Positions 47,690-55,913 of a DNA stretch of 64,000 nt are shown here, in pieces. The DNA lies in contig NZ_CP132507.1 of the NCBI RefSeq assembly GCF_032191775.1, positions 397,001 through 461,000 of the forward strand, in the 5' to 3' direction. The position numbers were made by a program, and so were the translations under genes. Source of the stretch: Rhodoferax mekongensis (lineage in GTDB: Bacteria > Pseudomonadota > Gammaproteobacteria > Burkholderiales > Burkholderiaceae_C). How positions within the stretch are numbered: position 1 is the first letter of the stretch; each line of letters begins with the position of its first letter. The notes beneath the pieces were generated by a model that worked only from the letters and a program-made list of their open reading frames with translations, was not told the DNA's origin and ran no database searches.

Positions 47690-47719
47690 AAAAAAGGCCT
47701 GCAGCCGAGGCCGCAGGCC
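47690..47719 (-). terminator. Hairpin with T-run between ytfQ and ytfR (partial terminator)
   Basis: On the minus strand the arms GGCCTGC/GCAGGCC (47696-47702 with 47713-47719, extendable through an inner GCC/GGC pair) are followed by six T (47695-47690). It lies in the 72-base gap between the binding-protein gene and the ATPase gene. It may set the ratio of binding protein to transporter. Confidence 0.8.
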
Positions 47720-47751
47720 AAAACGAATGACCGAAGCGAACTAACAGGAGA

Positions 47752-48717
47752 TCAGTACTGGCGGCTGGGGAACTCTTTGGCCGCAGTTTCCATGGGGTAC
47801 ACACCGTCTTTGCCGATGATGCGACGCGCCACGGTTTTACCGGCCACGATGTCTTTGGCGGTGGCCATGACCAGCGGGCCGAGCAGCGGGCTGCATTCCA
47901 CGCTGACGTTCAACTTGCCGGCAATCATGGCCTCAAACGCACCCTTCACGCCGTCCACCGAGATCACCAGGATGTCCTTGGCGGGCTTGAGACCGGCTTC
48001 CTCAATGGCCTGAATGGCACCGATCGCCATGTCGTCGTTGTGTGCGTAGAGCACATTGATCTTCTTGCCCTCGGCCTTCAGGAAGGCTTCCATGACTTCC
48101 TTGCCCTTGGCGCGGGTGAAGTCGCCGGTCTGGGAGCGGATGATCTTGATATTGGAGTTGCCCTTGATGGCGTCTTCAAAGCCCTTCTTGCGGTCGATGG
48201 CAGGCGCGGAGCCCACGGTGCCTTGCAGCTCCACGACGTTGATGTCGCCCTTCATGGTCTTGGCACGCTCCACCAGCCACTGGCCCGCCATCTCGCCTTG
48301 CTTCACAAAGTCAAAGCCGATGTGGGTGGCGTACAGGGAGGTGTCTTTGGAGTCCACTGAACGGTCCATCAGGATCAAAGGAATCTTGGCATCCTTGATC
48401 TCTTTGAGCACCGTGTCCCAGCCGGATTCCACCACGGGGGTCAGCGCAATCACATCCACCTTTTGCGCGATGAAAGAGCGCAAGGCCTTGATCTGGTTTT
48501 CCTGCTTCTGCTGCGCATCGGAGAACTTGAGTTCAATGCCCGCTGCGGCCGCGGCAGATTTCATGGAGTTGGTGTTGGCGGTGCGCCATTCACTTTCCGC
48601 ACCGATCTGGCTGAAGCCCATAACGATCTTCTTCTGGGCAAATGCGCTCATGGGCGCAGCCACTGCAATGGATGCTGCCAGGGCGGAAGCCAATACGGTC
48701 CGACGATTGTTGTTCAT
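47752..48717 (-). CDS. ytfQ: Sugar (galactofuranose-type) ABC transporter binding protein YtfQ
   Basis: 321 residues. The ATG at 48717 has AGGAG seven bases upstream. A signal peptide (NRRTVLASALAASIAVAAPM, ending SAFAQ) precedes a LacI/RbsB-like periplasmic binding fold. It opens with KKIVMGFSQIGAESEWRTAN, which is very close to E. coli YtfQ, and has the conserved VVELQGTVGSAPAIDRKKGF and AHNDDMAIGAIQAIEEAG segments. It captures the sugar (galactofuranose in E. coli) for YtfR/YtfT/YjfF. It is the first gene of the operon. Confidence 0.94.
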   Translation of the reverse strand: MNNNRRTVLASALAASIAVAAPMSAFAQKKIVMGFSQIGAESEWRTANTNSMKSAAAAAGIELKFSDAQQKQENQIKALRSFIAQKVDVIALTPVVESGWDTVLKEIKDAKIPLILMDRSVDSKDTSLYATHIGFDFVKQGEMAGQWLVERAKTMKGDINVVELQGTVGSAPAIDRKKGFEDAIKGNSNIKIIRSQTGDFTRAKGKEVMEAFLKAEGKKINVLYAHNDDMAIGAIQAIEEAGLKPAKDILVISVDGVKGAFEAMIAGKLNVSVECSPLLGPLVMATAKDIVAGKTVARRIIGKDGVYPMETAAKEFPSRQY

Positions 48718-49116
48718 GATGTCTCCTCTTTCGTTGTAAATGCGGGAAATGGGTTTCAAAGCAGCCTCCCGCGTTCGACCACTTGGCCTCCCCTTGCAAC
48801 CCGGCAACGTTTTCAAAGCGCCCTTTGTCGGGAGGAGTGGTTGTCATCATATGATTCGAAAAGATATCGATCTAATAGTGTTTTAGATGATTCAGATATC
48901 AATCGAATAATTCAGGTTTACCCTAGATTATTGTTTTTATGAGGGTTTTTTATTTAGTTTGCCCAGCGGATTAAATGTGGGCAATTGTTTTATTAATTGC
49001 AATATTGCAATGTCACAGGCCTGAATTGTGATTTTCTTTTGCAGGGCCGCGGGACTAGCATGCGCCAGCCCTGCCGCTTGGCCGGCCATTGACCACCACC
49101 CAACTGCACCCTGTCC
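48718..49116. promoter_or_regulatory. AT-rich divergent control region of the sugar operon and epimerase
   Basis: This 399-base gap separates ytfQ (minus) from the epimerase (plus). Around 48848-49011 it is clearly richer in A+T than its surroundings. It holds a perfect 16-base palindrome, ATTGCAATATTGCAAT (48996-49011), and two GATTC...GATATC copies near 48851-48872 and 48889-48905 that look like operator half-sites. No regulator gene lies in the operon itself. Confidence 0.55.
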
Positions 49117-50040
49117 ATGAACTCCCTCTCTGCACCTTCCCACCCCATCCATTGGCTGCAACACGGGGGCCAACGCCTGGGCCTCCTACCCGGCCTGGGG
49201 GGCAGCGTGGCCGCCTGGCAGCGGGACGCAGGTCAAGGCTTGATGGACATCTGGCGCCCCTGGGCCGGCGCGCCGGACCTGTACACGACGGCGTCTTTCC
49301 CCCTCGTGCCATGGTCCAACCGCATCGGGCAAGGCGGGTTCAGCCATGACGGCACCCACTACCCCATGCACCCCAACCGCGTGGGCGAGCCCTATCCCAT
49401 CCACGGGGACGGCTGGCTACAGCCCTGGGTGATCCGCCAGCCTCGCCACGACACGCTGGAGCTGCACCTCGAATCCAAGCACTTCGACGGCAACCCCTAT
49501 CACTACCGCGCCTTGCAGCGCTTTGTCCTGCGGGATGACGGCATGGACCAACTCCTGGAGGTCACCCACCTCGGTGCAGACAGCCTGCCCTATGGTCTGG
49601 GACAGCACCCGGCCTTTTTGCGCACGCCCAACGCTCGTTTGCACGCACAAGTAGAAGGCGTATGGCTCAGTGGTGCAGACCCCATGCCTACCGGATTCAC
49701 CACGCAGTTTCCCGCCGGGTGGGACCCTCGCGAGGGCATGGCGGTGAGTGGCAGCCTGATTGACAACGCCTATGCCGGCTGGAGCGGCAAGGCCCACATC
49801 GACTGGCCGGAACATGCCTTGCGACTGCACATGCGCGATCCGGTCGTCGTGGCGCGGGGCCGGAGCGACGGCTTCTGCTTGCTCTACCGCCCGGCTGAAG
49901 GGGCTCATTTTTGCTTCGAACCTGTTACCCACCCGATTGACGCTTTTCACATGGAAGGCCGGCCGGGATTGCAGGTGCTGCAAACCGGCCAGACCTTGCG
50001 CCAGGCAGTGGAGTGGCGGTTTGAGTCACTCACCCGCTAG
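49117..50040 (+). CDS. Aldose 1-epimerase family protein
   Basis: 307 residues, GalM/YihR-like mutarotase fold. FPLVPWSNRIGQGGFSH is the substrate-pocket signature, PIHGDGWLQPWVI carries the catalytic-type His, and YGLGQHPAFLR the second His-containing region. It is divergent from the Ytf sugar transporter operon, so it likely interconverts anomers of the imported sugar before oxidation. It resembles the partial protein at the window start. Confidence 0.9.
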   Translation: MNSLSAPSHPIHWLQHGGQRLGLLPGLGGSVAAWQRDAGQGLMDIWRPWAGAPDLYTTASFPLVPWSNRIGQGGFSHDGTHYPMHPNRVGEPYPIHGDGWLQPWVIRQPRHDTLELHLESKHFDGNPYHYRALQRFVLRDDGMDQLLEVTHLGADSLPYGLGQHPAFLRTPNARLHAQVEGVWLSGADPMPTGFTTQFPAGWDPREGMAVSGSLIDNAYAGWSGKAHIDWPEHALRLHMRDPVVVARGRSDGFCLLYRPAEGAHFCFEPVTHPIDAFHMEGRPGLQVLQTGQTLRQAVEWRFESLTR

Positions 50041-50048
50041 CGCTTTTT

Positions 50049-50095
50049 GCTATCAAAAAAGTAGCTGCCAGCACACAGCCTTCGGGCGCTAGCGG
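50049..50095 (+). repeat. Dispersed repeat, copy 9
   Basis: GCTATCAAAAAAGTAGCTGC, a short variant core, then CTTCGGGCGCTAGCGGC. It lies between the convergent epimerase and TetR genes and overlaps the end of the TetR frame by a few bases. Confidence 0.7.
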
Positions 50096-50730
50096 CTATT
50101 CAGGCCATCAAAGCAAGTGGACAGCACCAGATCGATGATTTGCGCATCGGTGTGCTGGCCACCCATGCGCAAAAACTCCAGCACCGGGTCACAGGCGCGG
50201 GCGTACAGGGTGTAGAGCACGGCAATGGCCGGCAGCTCGGGGTTGATCAGGCCTTGCGCCTGGGCTGCTTCGATCCATGCCCCTAGACGGTCGCTCACGT
50301 CCATGAGTCCGTCCATGTAGGCTTTGTGGCCCATCAGCGTGGCGCGCAAGGTGCTGTTCTGGCTGGGCAGGGAAGGCATCTCGCCGGCCAGCTTGAGCGC
50401 CATGGTCCAGCGCACCACCGCGCGCAGGCGCTGCAGGGGCGACATGTCGTCCGGCAAAGTGTCCAGAAAAGCCTGCGCCTGCCCCATCAGGTGGGCCATG
50501 GCCGCAGCGGCTAGGTCTTCCTTGCTGGGAAAGTGCTTGTACAGGCTGGCCTTGGCGATACCTACGCTGGCGGCCACCTCGTCCACCGTCATGGCCTCAA
50601 AGCCTTTTTCCGCCAGCAGCAGGTTCACCGAGCGGATGATGGCGTCCTCCCGGGCTTGCAGCATCTGCTTTTTGAAAGAGACTTTGACGGGCGCCACGGG
50701 CGCGTCCTGGACAGCGGATGGTTCGTTCAT
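50089..50730 (-). CDS. TetR-family transcriptional regulator
   Basis: 213 residues. The N-terminal helix-turn-helix is clear: AIIRSVNLLLAEKGFEAMTV, then DEVAASVGIAKASLYKHFPSKEDL, the canonical TetR signature. The C-terminal effector domain is unlike any I can name. It is convergent with the epimerase gene; the 54 bases between its start and the next gene downstream on that strand show no clear palindrome. Its target is unknown. Confidence 0.9.
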   Translation of the reverse strand: MNEPSAVQDAPVAPVKVSFKKQMLQAREDAIIRSVNLLLAEKGFEAMTVDEVAASVGIAKASLYKHFPSKEDLAAAAMAHLMGQAQAFLDTLPDDMSPLQRLRAVVRWTMALKLAGEMPSLPSQNSTLRATLMGHKAYMDGLMDVSDRLGAWIEAAQAQGLINPELPAIAVLYTLYARACDPVLEFLRMGGQHTDAQIIDLVLSTCFDGLNSR

Positions 50731-50784
50731 GTCGGCATTTTATTCCTCTGGCGTCGGAATGTGGAGACCAAGGCTACTTTGTGA

Positions 50785-51702
50785 CTACTTGGTTTTCGCA
50801 CCCAGCAAGCGGGTAGCCGCGCCCGACAGGGCATGGGTCAGCCGGTCTATCACCTCCGAGTCCAGATTCCAGCAGTGCCAGTACAGGCTCACGGGCAAGC
50901 GCATGTCGGGCGCCAGATTGACCAGCTGCCCTGTTTCCAACAGCCCCTGCACCAGCAGCTCGGGCACGATGCTCGCACCCCAACCGGCCAGCACCGCACG
51001 CACCTGCCCCTCAGAGCTGGGCACGAAGCGTTGGCTCAGGGACACCCGTCGCAGGTTGAGTGCCCGGCTCACAAATTCAGTGGGCAGATCGTCTTTGCGG
51101 TTGAAGGCGACAAACGGAATACTGCGGAAATTGTGCGGAGTCAGGCCCTGGGGGCAATGCGCCTGGGCGTACTCGGCACTGGCCACCGCCACATATTGCA
51201 TGGCACCCAAAGACTGCACTTTGCAACCACGAAGCGCTTGCTTCAGGGTGGTCACACAGCCCAGCACTTGGCCTTCACGCAGCCATTCGTGGGTGAAGTC
51301 CTGGTCATCGGTGATGATTTCCAGCGGCAATCCCGCGTGCACCAGCGGGTCCAGCGCCGGCAGGGCCCAGGTGGCGATGCTGTCGGCATTCACCGCAATC
51401 GAGATGCGCTCGTCCTCGCGCACAGCACCGGTGCTGGGCGCCAGGTCTTTGAGGTCGGTTTCCAGATCGGCTCGCAAGAGGCGCATTTGCACCGCGTGCT
51501 TGATGAGCAAGCGCCCGGCCGAGGTCGCTTTCACCGGCCGGCTGCGCACCAGCAGCACCGTTCCCACCTGCGCCTCCAGTGCGCGCAGGCGCTGCGAGAC
51601 GGCGGATTGGGTGATGGACAGGCGCACCGCAGCGCGTTCAAAGCCGCCTTCTTCCACGATGGCGGCAAGGCATTCCAGGGCGTCCGAGTCGAAAGTACGC
51701 AT
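50785..51702 (-). CDS. argP: ArgP/IciA-like LysR-family regulator
   Basis: 305 residues. The N-terminal region ALECLAAIVEEGGFERAAVR, then LSITQSAVSQRLRALEAQ matches the ArgP group, which classically responds to lysine and arginine and activates the exporter ArgO. A LysR effector domain follows. It is divergent from a D-amino-acid dehydrogenase gene at 51789 across 86 bases, so that gene is a likely target. The ArgP name is by similarity; no ArgO gene is seen. Confidence 0.75.
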   Translation of the reverse strand: MRTFDSDALECLAAIVEEGGFERAAVRLSITQSAVSQRLRALEAQVGTVLLVRSRPVKATSAGRLLIKHAVQMRLLRADLETDLKDLAPSTGAVREDERISIAVNADSIATWALPALDPLVHAGLPLEIITDDQDFTHEWLREGQVLGCVTTLKQALRGCKVQSLGAMQYVAVASAEYAQAHCPQGLTPHNFRSIPFVAFNRKDDLPTEFVSRALNLRRVSLSQRFVPSSEGQVRAVLAGWGASIVPELLVQGLLETGQLVNLAPDMRLPVSLYWHCWNLDSEVIDRLTHALSGAATRLLGAKTK

Positions 51703-51788
51703 GGTGTTTTCTTATTAATGCAGCTAATGTTTTCGCAAACCAGTTAATTTTACTTTTACTAGCCTTCCGCTTGCCTGACACTGCGCAG

Positions 51789-53114
51789 ATGAAAATTATT
51801 GTTCTCGGCGCAGGCACCATCGGCATTTGCACTGCGTGGCATTTGCTGGAACTCGGCCACGAAGTCACGGTGGTCGAGCGTCAAGCCGACGCCGCCCTGG
51901 AAACCAGTTTTGCCAATGGCGCGCAAATCTCAGTGAGTTATTGCGAACCCTGGGCCAACAAAGAGGCGCCGCTCAAGGCCCTCAAGTGGATGCTCAGCAA
52001 AGAGGCGCCGCTCCTGTTCCGCCCCCAGAACCCCTTCGGCCCCGGCCTGCACCAGTACACCTGGGGCTTGTCTTTCCTGGCCAACTGCAACGACGCGGCT
52101 TTTGAGCGCAATGTGCAGCAGCTCGTCGCTTTGGGTGCTTACAGCCACGCCGCCTTGAAGGATGTGGTTGCCAGCACCGGCATTCAATACAACCGCCTGG
52201 AGCGCGGCATTGCGCACTATTACTGCGACCAGAAGTCGTTTGACACCGCCGGGGACGCCGCTGCGCTGATGCGCAAGTACGGCGTGAACCGCCAGGTCAT
52301 CAGCAAAGAAGAGTTCCTGAAGATCGAGCCGGCCTACCGCCAGTTCGCGCACCAGATCGTGGGCGGCACCATCACCCCCAGCGACGAATCCGGCGACTGC
52401 AAGGTATTCACCCAGGAGCTGGCCAAGCTGTGCGCCGCCCGTGGCGCCGAGTTCTTGTATGAGTACAGCGTAGAGCAGCTCAATACCGACGGTGGCGCTA
52501 TCAAATCAGTAGCTGTTCGCGCACTGTCCTCGGGCGCCAAGGGCCAAACCGTGCCCGGGTCCTTCAAGGTGCTGAAGGCAGATCATGTGGTGGTCGCCAC
52601 CGGCTCCTACACCGCACCGCTCTTGCGCACCGTGGGCGTGAACCTGCCGATTTACCCCGGTAAGGGCTACAGCGCTACCTTCAAGATCTTGAAGCCTGAG
52701 CTGGCGCCGCTGGTCTCCACGATTGACGACGCCAAGAAGGTGGCCATCAGCCGCCTGGGCGACGAGCTGCGCGTGGCCGGCACCATCGAGGTCGGCGGCT
52801 TTGACCTGACATTGGATTCACCCGTGGCCAAGGCCCGCTGCCACATGCTGTCCCGCCGGATTGAAGAAGTGTTGCCCGGCGTGTGCGACACCCGCACCGA
52901 AGAGCAAGGGGGCCAGCCCAACTACTGGACCGGCCTGCGCCCCGCCACCCCCACCAACATTCCTTACATCGGCCAGTCGCCGGTCAAGGGCGTGTGGGTC
53001 AATGCCGGTCACGGTACCCTGGGGTGGACGCATGGTGCGGGGTCGGGCAAGGCGATTGCGGAGTTGATCCACGGCAAGAAGCCCGAAATGAACTTCAAGT
53101 TTTACGGGGCTTAG
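51789..53114 (+). CDS. dadA: D-amino acid dehydrogenase DadA
   Basis: 441 residues. A membrane-associated flavoprotein that oxidises D-amino acids (chiefly D-alanine) to 2-oxo acids. The FAD dinucleotide fold MKIIVLGAGTIGICTAWHLL opens the protein, VVERQADAALETSFANGAQI follows, and GLRPATPTNIPYIGQSPVKG and NAGHGTLGWTHGAGSG are family hallmarks near the C-terminus. The ATG at 51789 is chosen over an upstream TTG. A dispersed repeat is translated in frame as IKSVAVRALSSGAKG, in a loop of the substrate domain. It is divergent from the ArgP-like gene. Confidence 0.93.
   Translation: MKIIVLGAGTIGICTAWHLLELGHEVTVVERQADAALETSFANGAQISVSYCEPWANKEAPLKALKWMLSKEAPLLFRPQNPFGPGLHQYTWGLSFLANCNDAAFERNVQQLVALGAYSHAALKDVVASTGIQYNRLERGIAHYYCDQKSFDTAGDAAALMRKYGVNRQVISKEEFLKIEPAYRQFAHQIVGGTITPSDESGDCKVFTQELAKLCAARGAEFLYEYSVEQLNTDGGAIKSVAVRALSSGAKGQTVPGSFKVLKADHVVVATGSYTAPLLRTVGVNLPIYPGKGYSATFKILKPELAPLVSTIDDAKKVAISRLGDELRVAGTIEVGGFDLTLDSPVAKARCHMLSRRIEEVLPGVCDTRTEEQGGQPNYWTGLRPATPTNIPYIGQSPVKGVWVNAGHGTLGWTHGAGSGKAIAELIHGKKPEMNFKFYGA
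52496..52540 (+). repeat. Dispersed repeat, copy 10 (inside dadA)
   Basis: CGCTATCAAATCAGTAGCTG, then TTCGCGCA, a spacer and TCGGGCGCCAAGG. It is read through in the dadA frame without a stop codon. Confidence 0.75.
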
Positions 53115-53170
53115 GTCTTACTTCGCCGTTTTTCGGTCTTTGGTTTACCGGCCGTGTTGGTGAGAAGCTA

Positions 53171-53393
53171 GCGGGGTAGGCGTTCTGCTCCGTGTCCCCC
53201 GGCCGCTTTGCGGCCTCCTCCTTGACCTGCGCAGAACACCTACCCCGCCAGCTCTTGCGCGAACTTGGTGTGCTGACTCAGAAGAGACCAAACCCTCTAG
53301 CGTGGGGCGGGGATGTGCGCTGAAGCGAGGTCAAGGAGGAGGCCGCAGCGCGGCCGGGGGACACGAGCGTAAGCGCACACCCCCGCTCCACGC
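53171..53393. repeat. Nested inverted-repeat element (two hairpin units in opposite orientation)
   Basis: This lies in the 300-base gap between convergent dadA and a LysR gene. Unit 1 (53171-53248) has outer arms 53171-53188 and 53231-53248 (17 of 18 pair). Unit 2 (53300-53393) has different outer arms, 53300-53321 and 53372-53393 (20 of 22 pair). Both enclose a 38-base core, 53191-53228 and 53328-53365, which are complementary to each other at 36 of 38 positions and contain the small stem GGCCGC/GCGGCC. Confidence 0.85.
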
Positions 53394-53414
53394 GGGCGAA
53401 CACCATAGTCGCCG

Positions 53415-54341
53415 TCACCCTCCGTGCGCCCGCACTAAACACGACTGAAACGCCAACGTCGCCCGGCTCGGCTGCGGTGACTTACGCGTGATGGCAAAAA
53501 ACTGGCAGGCGTAGCTCAGCAGATCAGGTCGCACGGCTTGCATCAGACCACGGCGTACAAAGCTCTCGGCATAGTGATCGGGCAGAAATCCCAGAAACTG
53601 GCCGGACAAAATCAACGTGGCAATCGACTCCTGGTCAAACCCCGTGGCACGGCGCGGCAGGCGCATGCGCTGGCTCAGCTCCATGTTCGGCGAGTGGTAG
53701 CCCAGCCCCGCAAACTCGTGGCCGGGCAAAGTCTCCCAGTTCAGGGCACTCTTATCCGCGTTCCACAACGCATGGCGAGTACCGCAGTACAGCAACATGT
53801 GCTCGTCAAACAAGGGGGTGTAGTCCAACACATCCGACGCGCGATGACCGGGGATGATGCCCACATGGAACTGCCCGTCCAGCACCCCGCGCTCGATGGC
53901 CGTGAGGGTGGCCACATGCAGGTTCAGCCCGACATCGGGGGCTTCCGCATGAAAGTGAGCGATGGCTTCGGCAATGTGGCTGGCCGGGTTGCTGGCGGTT
54001 TTGTCGAACACCGCCACCTGCAGTTGCCCGCCCATGCGCTGGTGGATTTCGTCCACGCTGCTGCGGAATGCGTCGGTCGCAGCCAGCAACTGGGTGGTCT
54101 GGGCATAGATTTTTTCGCCCTCGGCGGTGAGCGCAAAACCAGCCCGGCCACGCCTGCACAGGGTCAGGCCGAGGCGGGTTTCCAGGTCCTTGATGTGGCG
54201 GCTCACCGTGGAGGTTCCGATGTTGAGCTCCAGCTCGGCCGCGGCCATGCCCCCGCAATCGACCACCGCCTTGAAGACGCGCAGCAAGCGCAAATCCATG
54301 TCGCTGATCTGGCCGAGAACGGCTTTGGCTTTTACTTTCAT
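53415..54341 (-). CDS. LysR-family transcriptional regulator
   Basis: 308 residues from the ATG at 54341 (an in-frame start further up would add 19 residues; M at 54299 is another option). The helix-turn-helix is DLRLLRVFKAVVDCGGMAAA, then LNIGTSTVSRHIKDLETRLG, followed by an effector domain. It is divergent from the beta-alanine transaminase gene across 108 bases and is the likely regulator of the transaminase/dehydrogenase pair. Confidence 0.9.
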   Translation of the reverse strand: MKVKAKAVLGQISDMDLRLLRVFKAVVDCGGMAAAELELNIGTSTVSRHIKDLETRLGLTLCRRGRAGFALTAEGEKIYAQTTQLLAATDAFRSSVDEIHQRMGGQLQVAVFDKTASNPASHIAEAIAHFHAEAPDVGLNLHVATLTAIERGVLDGQFHVGIIPGHRASDVLDYTPLFDEHMLLYCGTRHALWNADKSALNWETLPGHEFAGLGYHSPNMELSQRMRLPRRATGFDQESIATLILSGQFLGFLPDHYAESFVRRGLMQAVRPDLLSYACQFFAITRKSPQPSRATLAFQSCLVRAHGG

Positions 54342-54449
54342 ACTTTGCGAAGTAAATAGTGATATTTGTGACTTTATAAGAGTAACAGAGCTGCCCACAA
54401 TGCACCATCGCCCTTACAAGGCCTACCAACCCCACCCACTGGAGTTCCC

Positions 54450-55826
54450 ATGAAGCTCAACGACACCAGCGTCTCCGCTACCGGCGAGGCAGTAACCAGC
54501 ACCTCCACCTTCCCCATGTCCCGCGAGTGGATGGAATCGCACTGGATGGCCTTTACCGGCAACCGCGATTTCAAAGCCAACCCGCGCATGATGGTGAGTG
54601 CCCAAGGCGCTTACTTCACGGACTCCAACGGCAAAAAGATCTTCGACGGCCTCTCCGGCCTCTGGTGCGCAGGTCTGGGCCACGGCCGTCGCGAGATTAC
54701 CGAGGCTGTGAGCAAGCAGATCGGCACCCTGGACTTTTCGCCCGCCTTCCAGTTCGGCCACCCGCTCTCCTTTGAGCTGGCCAACAAGATCGTCGAACTC
54801 ACCCCCGAGGGCTTGGACCATGTGTTCTACACCGGCTCCGGCTCCGAATCGGCAGACACTGCACTCAAAATGGCCCGCGCTTACTGGCGCGCCAAAGGCA
54901 TGGGCACCAAGACGCGTTTGATCGGCCGCGAGAAGGGTTACCACGGCGTGAACTTCGGCGGCATTTCGGTCGGCGGCCTGCCCGCCAACCGCAAGACCTT
55001 CGGCCAAGGCATTGAGGCCGACCACTTGGCCCACACCCAGCTGGCCTCCAACGCGTTCAGCAAAGGTCTGCCTGAGAAAGGCGGCGACATGGCCGACGAG
55101 CTGCTGCGCCTGATTGCCCTGCACGACGCGTCCAACATTGCCGCAGTGATCGTGGAACCCATGTCCGGCTCGGCCGGTGTGGTGGTGCCGCCCGTGGGCT
55201 ACCTGCAGCGCCTGCGAGAGATCTGCACCCAGAACAACATCCTGCTGATTTTTGATGAAGTGATCACCGGTTTCGGCCGCTTGGGCGCTTACACCGGCGC
55301 AGGCTATTTCGGCGTAGTGCCGGACATCCTGAACGCCGCCAAGCAGATCACCAATGGCGCGCAACCCTTGGGCGTGGTGGTGGCCAAGAAAGAGATTTAC
55401 GACACCTTCATGGCAGCCGGTGGCCCCGACTACATGCTGGAATTCCCCCACGGCTACACCTACTCCGCCCACCCCGTGGCCTGCGCCGCCGGCATTGCGG
55501 CTCTGGACATTCTGGTCAAGGAAAACATGGTGGAGCGCGTGGCGGCTCTAGCGCCTTACTTCGAGAAAGCGGTGCACAGCCTGCGCGGCGCCAAGCACAT
55601 CACCGACATCCGCAACCTCGGTCTGTCGGCCGGCTTTACGCTGGCTGCAGTGCCCGGCGAGCCCGCCAAGCGCCCTTACGAGGTGGCCATGCGCTGCCTG
55701 GACAAGGGCTTCTACGTGCGCTATGCCGGTGACTGCATTGCGCTGGCGCCACCCTTCATCACCACCGAGGCCGAGATCGACAGCCTGGTCAACGCCTTGG
55801 GCGAAGCCATCAACGCAACCGCCTGA
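54450..55826 (+). CDS. Beta-alanine-pyruvate (omega-amino acid) transaminase
   Basis: 458 residues of a class III PLP-dependent aminotransferase. The PLP-binding Lys is in ILNAAKQITNGAQP, DEVITGFGR is the conserved Asp region and YTGSGSESADTALKMAR is the phosphate pocket. The close match in motif order to omega-amino acid:pyruvate aminotransferase, and the dehydrogenase 88 bases downstream, indicate that it converts beta-alanine to malonate semialdehyde. It could also accept other omega-amino acids. Confidence 0.9.
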   Translation: MKLNDTSVSATGEAVTSTSTFPMSREWMESHWMAFTGNRDFKANPRMMVSAQGAYFTDSNGKKIFDGLSGLWCAGLGHGRREITEAVSKQIGTLDFSPAFQFGHPLSFELANKIVELTPEGLDHVFYTGSGSESADTALKMARAYWRAKGMGTKTRLIGREKGYHGVNFGGISVGGLPANRKTFGQGIEADHLAHTQLASNAFSKGLPEKGGDMADELLRLIALHDASNIAAVIVEPMSGSAGVVVPPVGYLQRLREICTQNNILLIFDEVITGFGRLGAYTGAGYFGVVPDILNAAKQITNGAQPLGVVVAKKEIYDTFMAAGGPDYMLEFPHGYTYSAHPVACAAGIAALDILVKENMVERVAALAPYFEKAVHSLRGAKHITDIRNLGLSAGFTLAAVPGEPAKRPYEVAMRCLDKGFYVRYAGDCIALAPPFITTEAEIDSLVNALGEAINATA

Positions 55827-55842
55827 AGCGAAATACCCATTC

Positions 55843-55890
55843 GCTATTCTTTTTATAGCTGCTCGCGCACGTTTGTCGTGCGCCAGCAGC
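55843..55890 (+). repeat. Dispersed repeat, copy 11
   Basis: CGCTATTCTTTTTATAGCTG, then CTCGCGCA, a spacer and CGTGCGCCAGCAGCC. It lies in the gap between the transaminase and the dehydrogenase. Confidence 0.7.
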
Positions 55891-55913
55891 CCTTTTGACA
55901 CTTCAATCCCTCT

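Noticed and set aside
48996..49011. Possible replication-origin DnaA box cluster in the AT-rich gap.
   Set aside because: No TTATCCACA-type boxes are present. A single palindrome and AT-richness fit an operator and promoter better.
53171..53393. Possible CRISPR array or tRNA in the palindromic region.
   Set aside because: There are no regularly spaced direct repeats with distinct spacers, and no tRNA-type acceptor and anticodon arms. The pattern is inverted, not direct.
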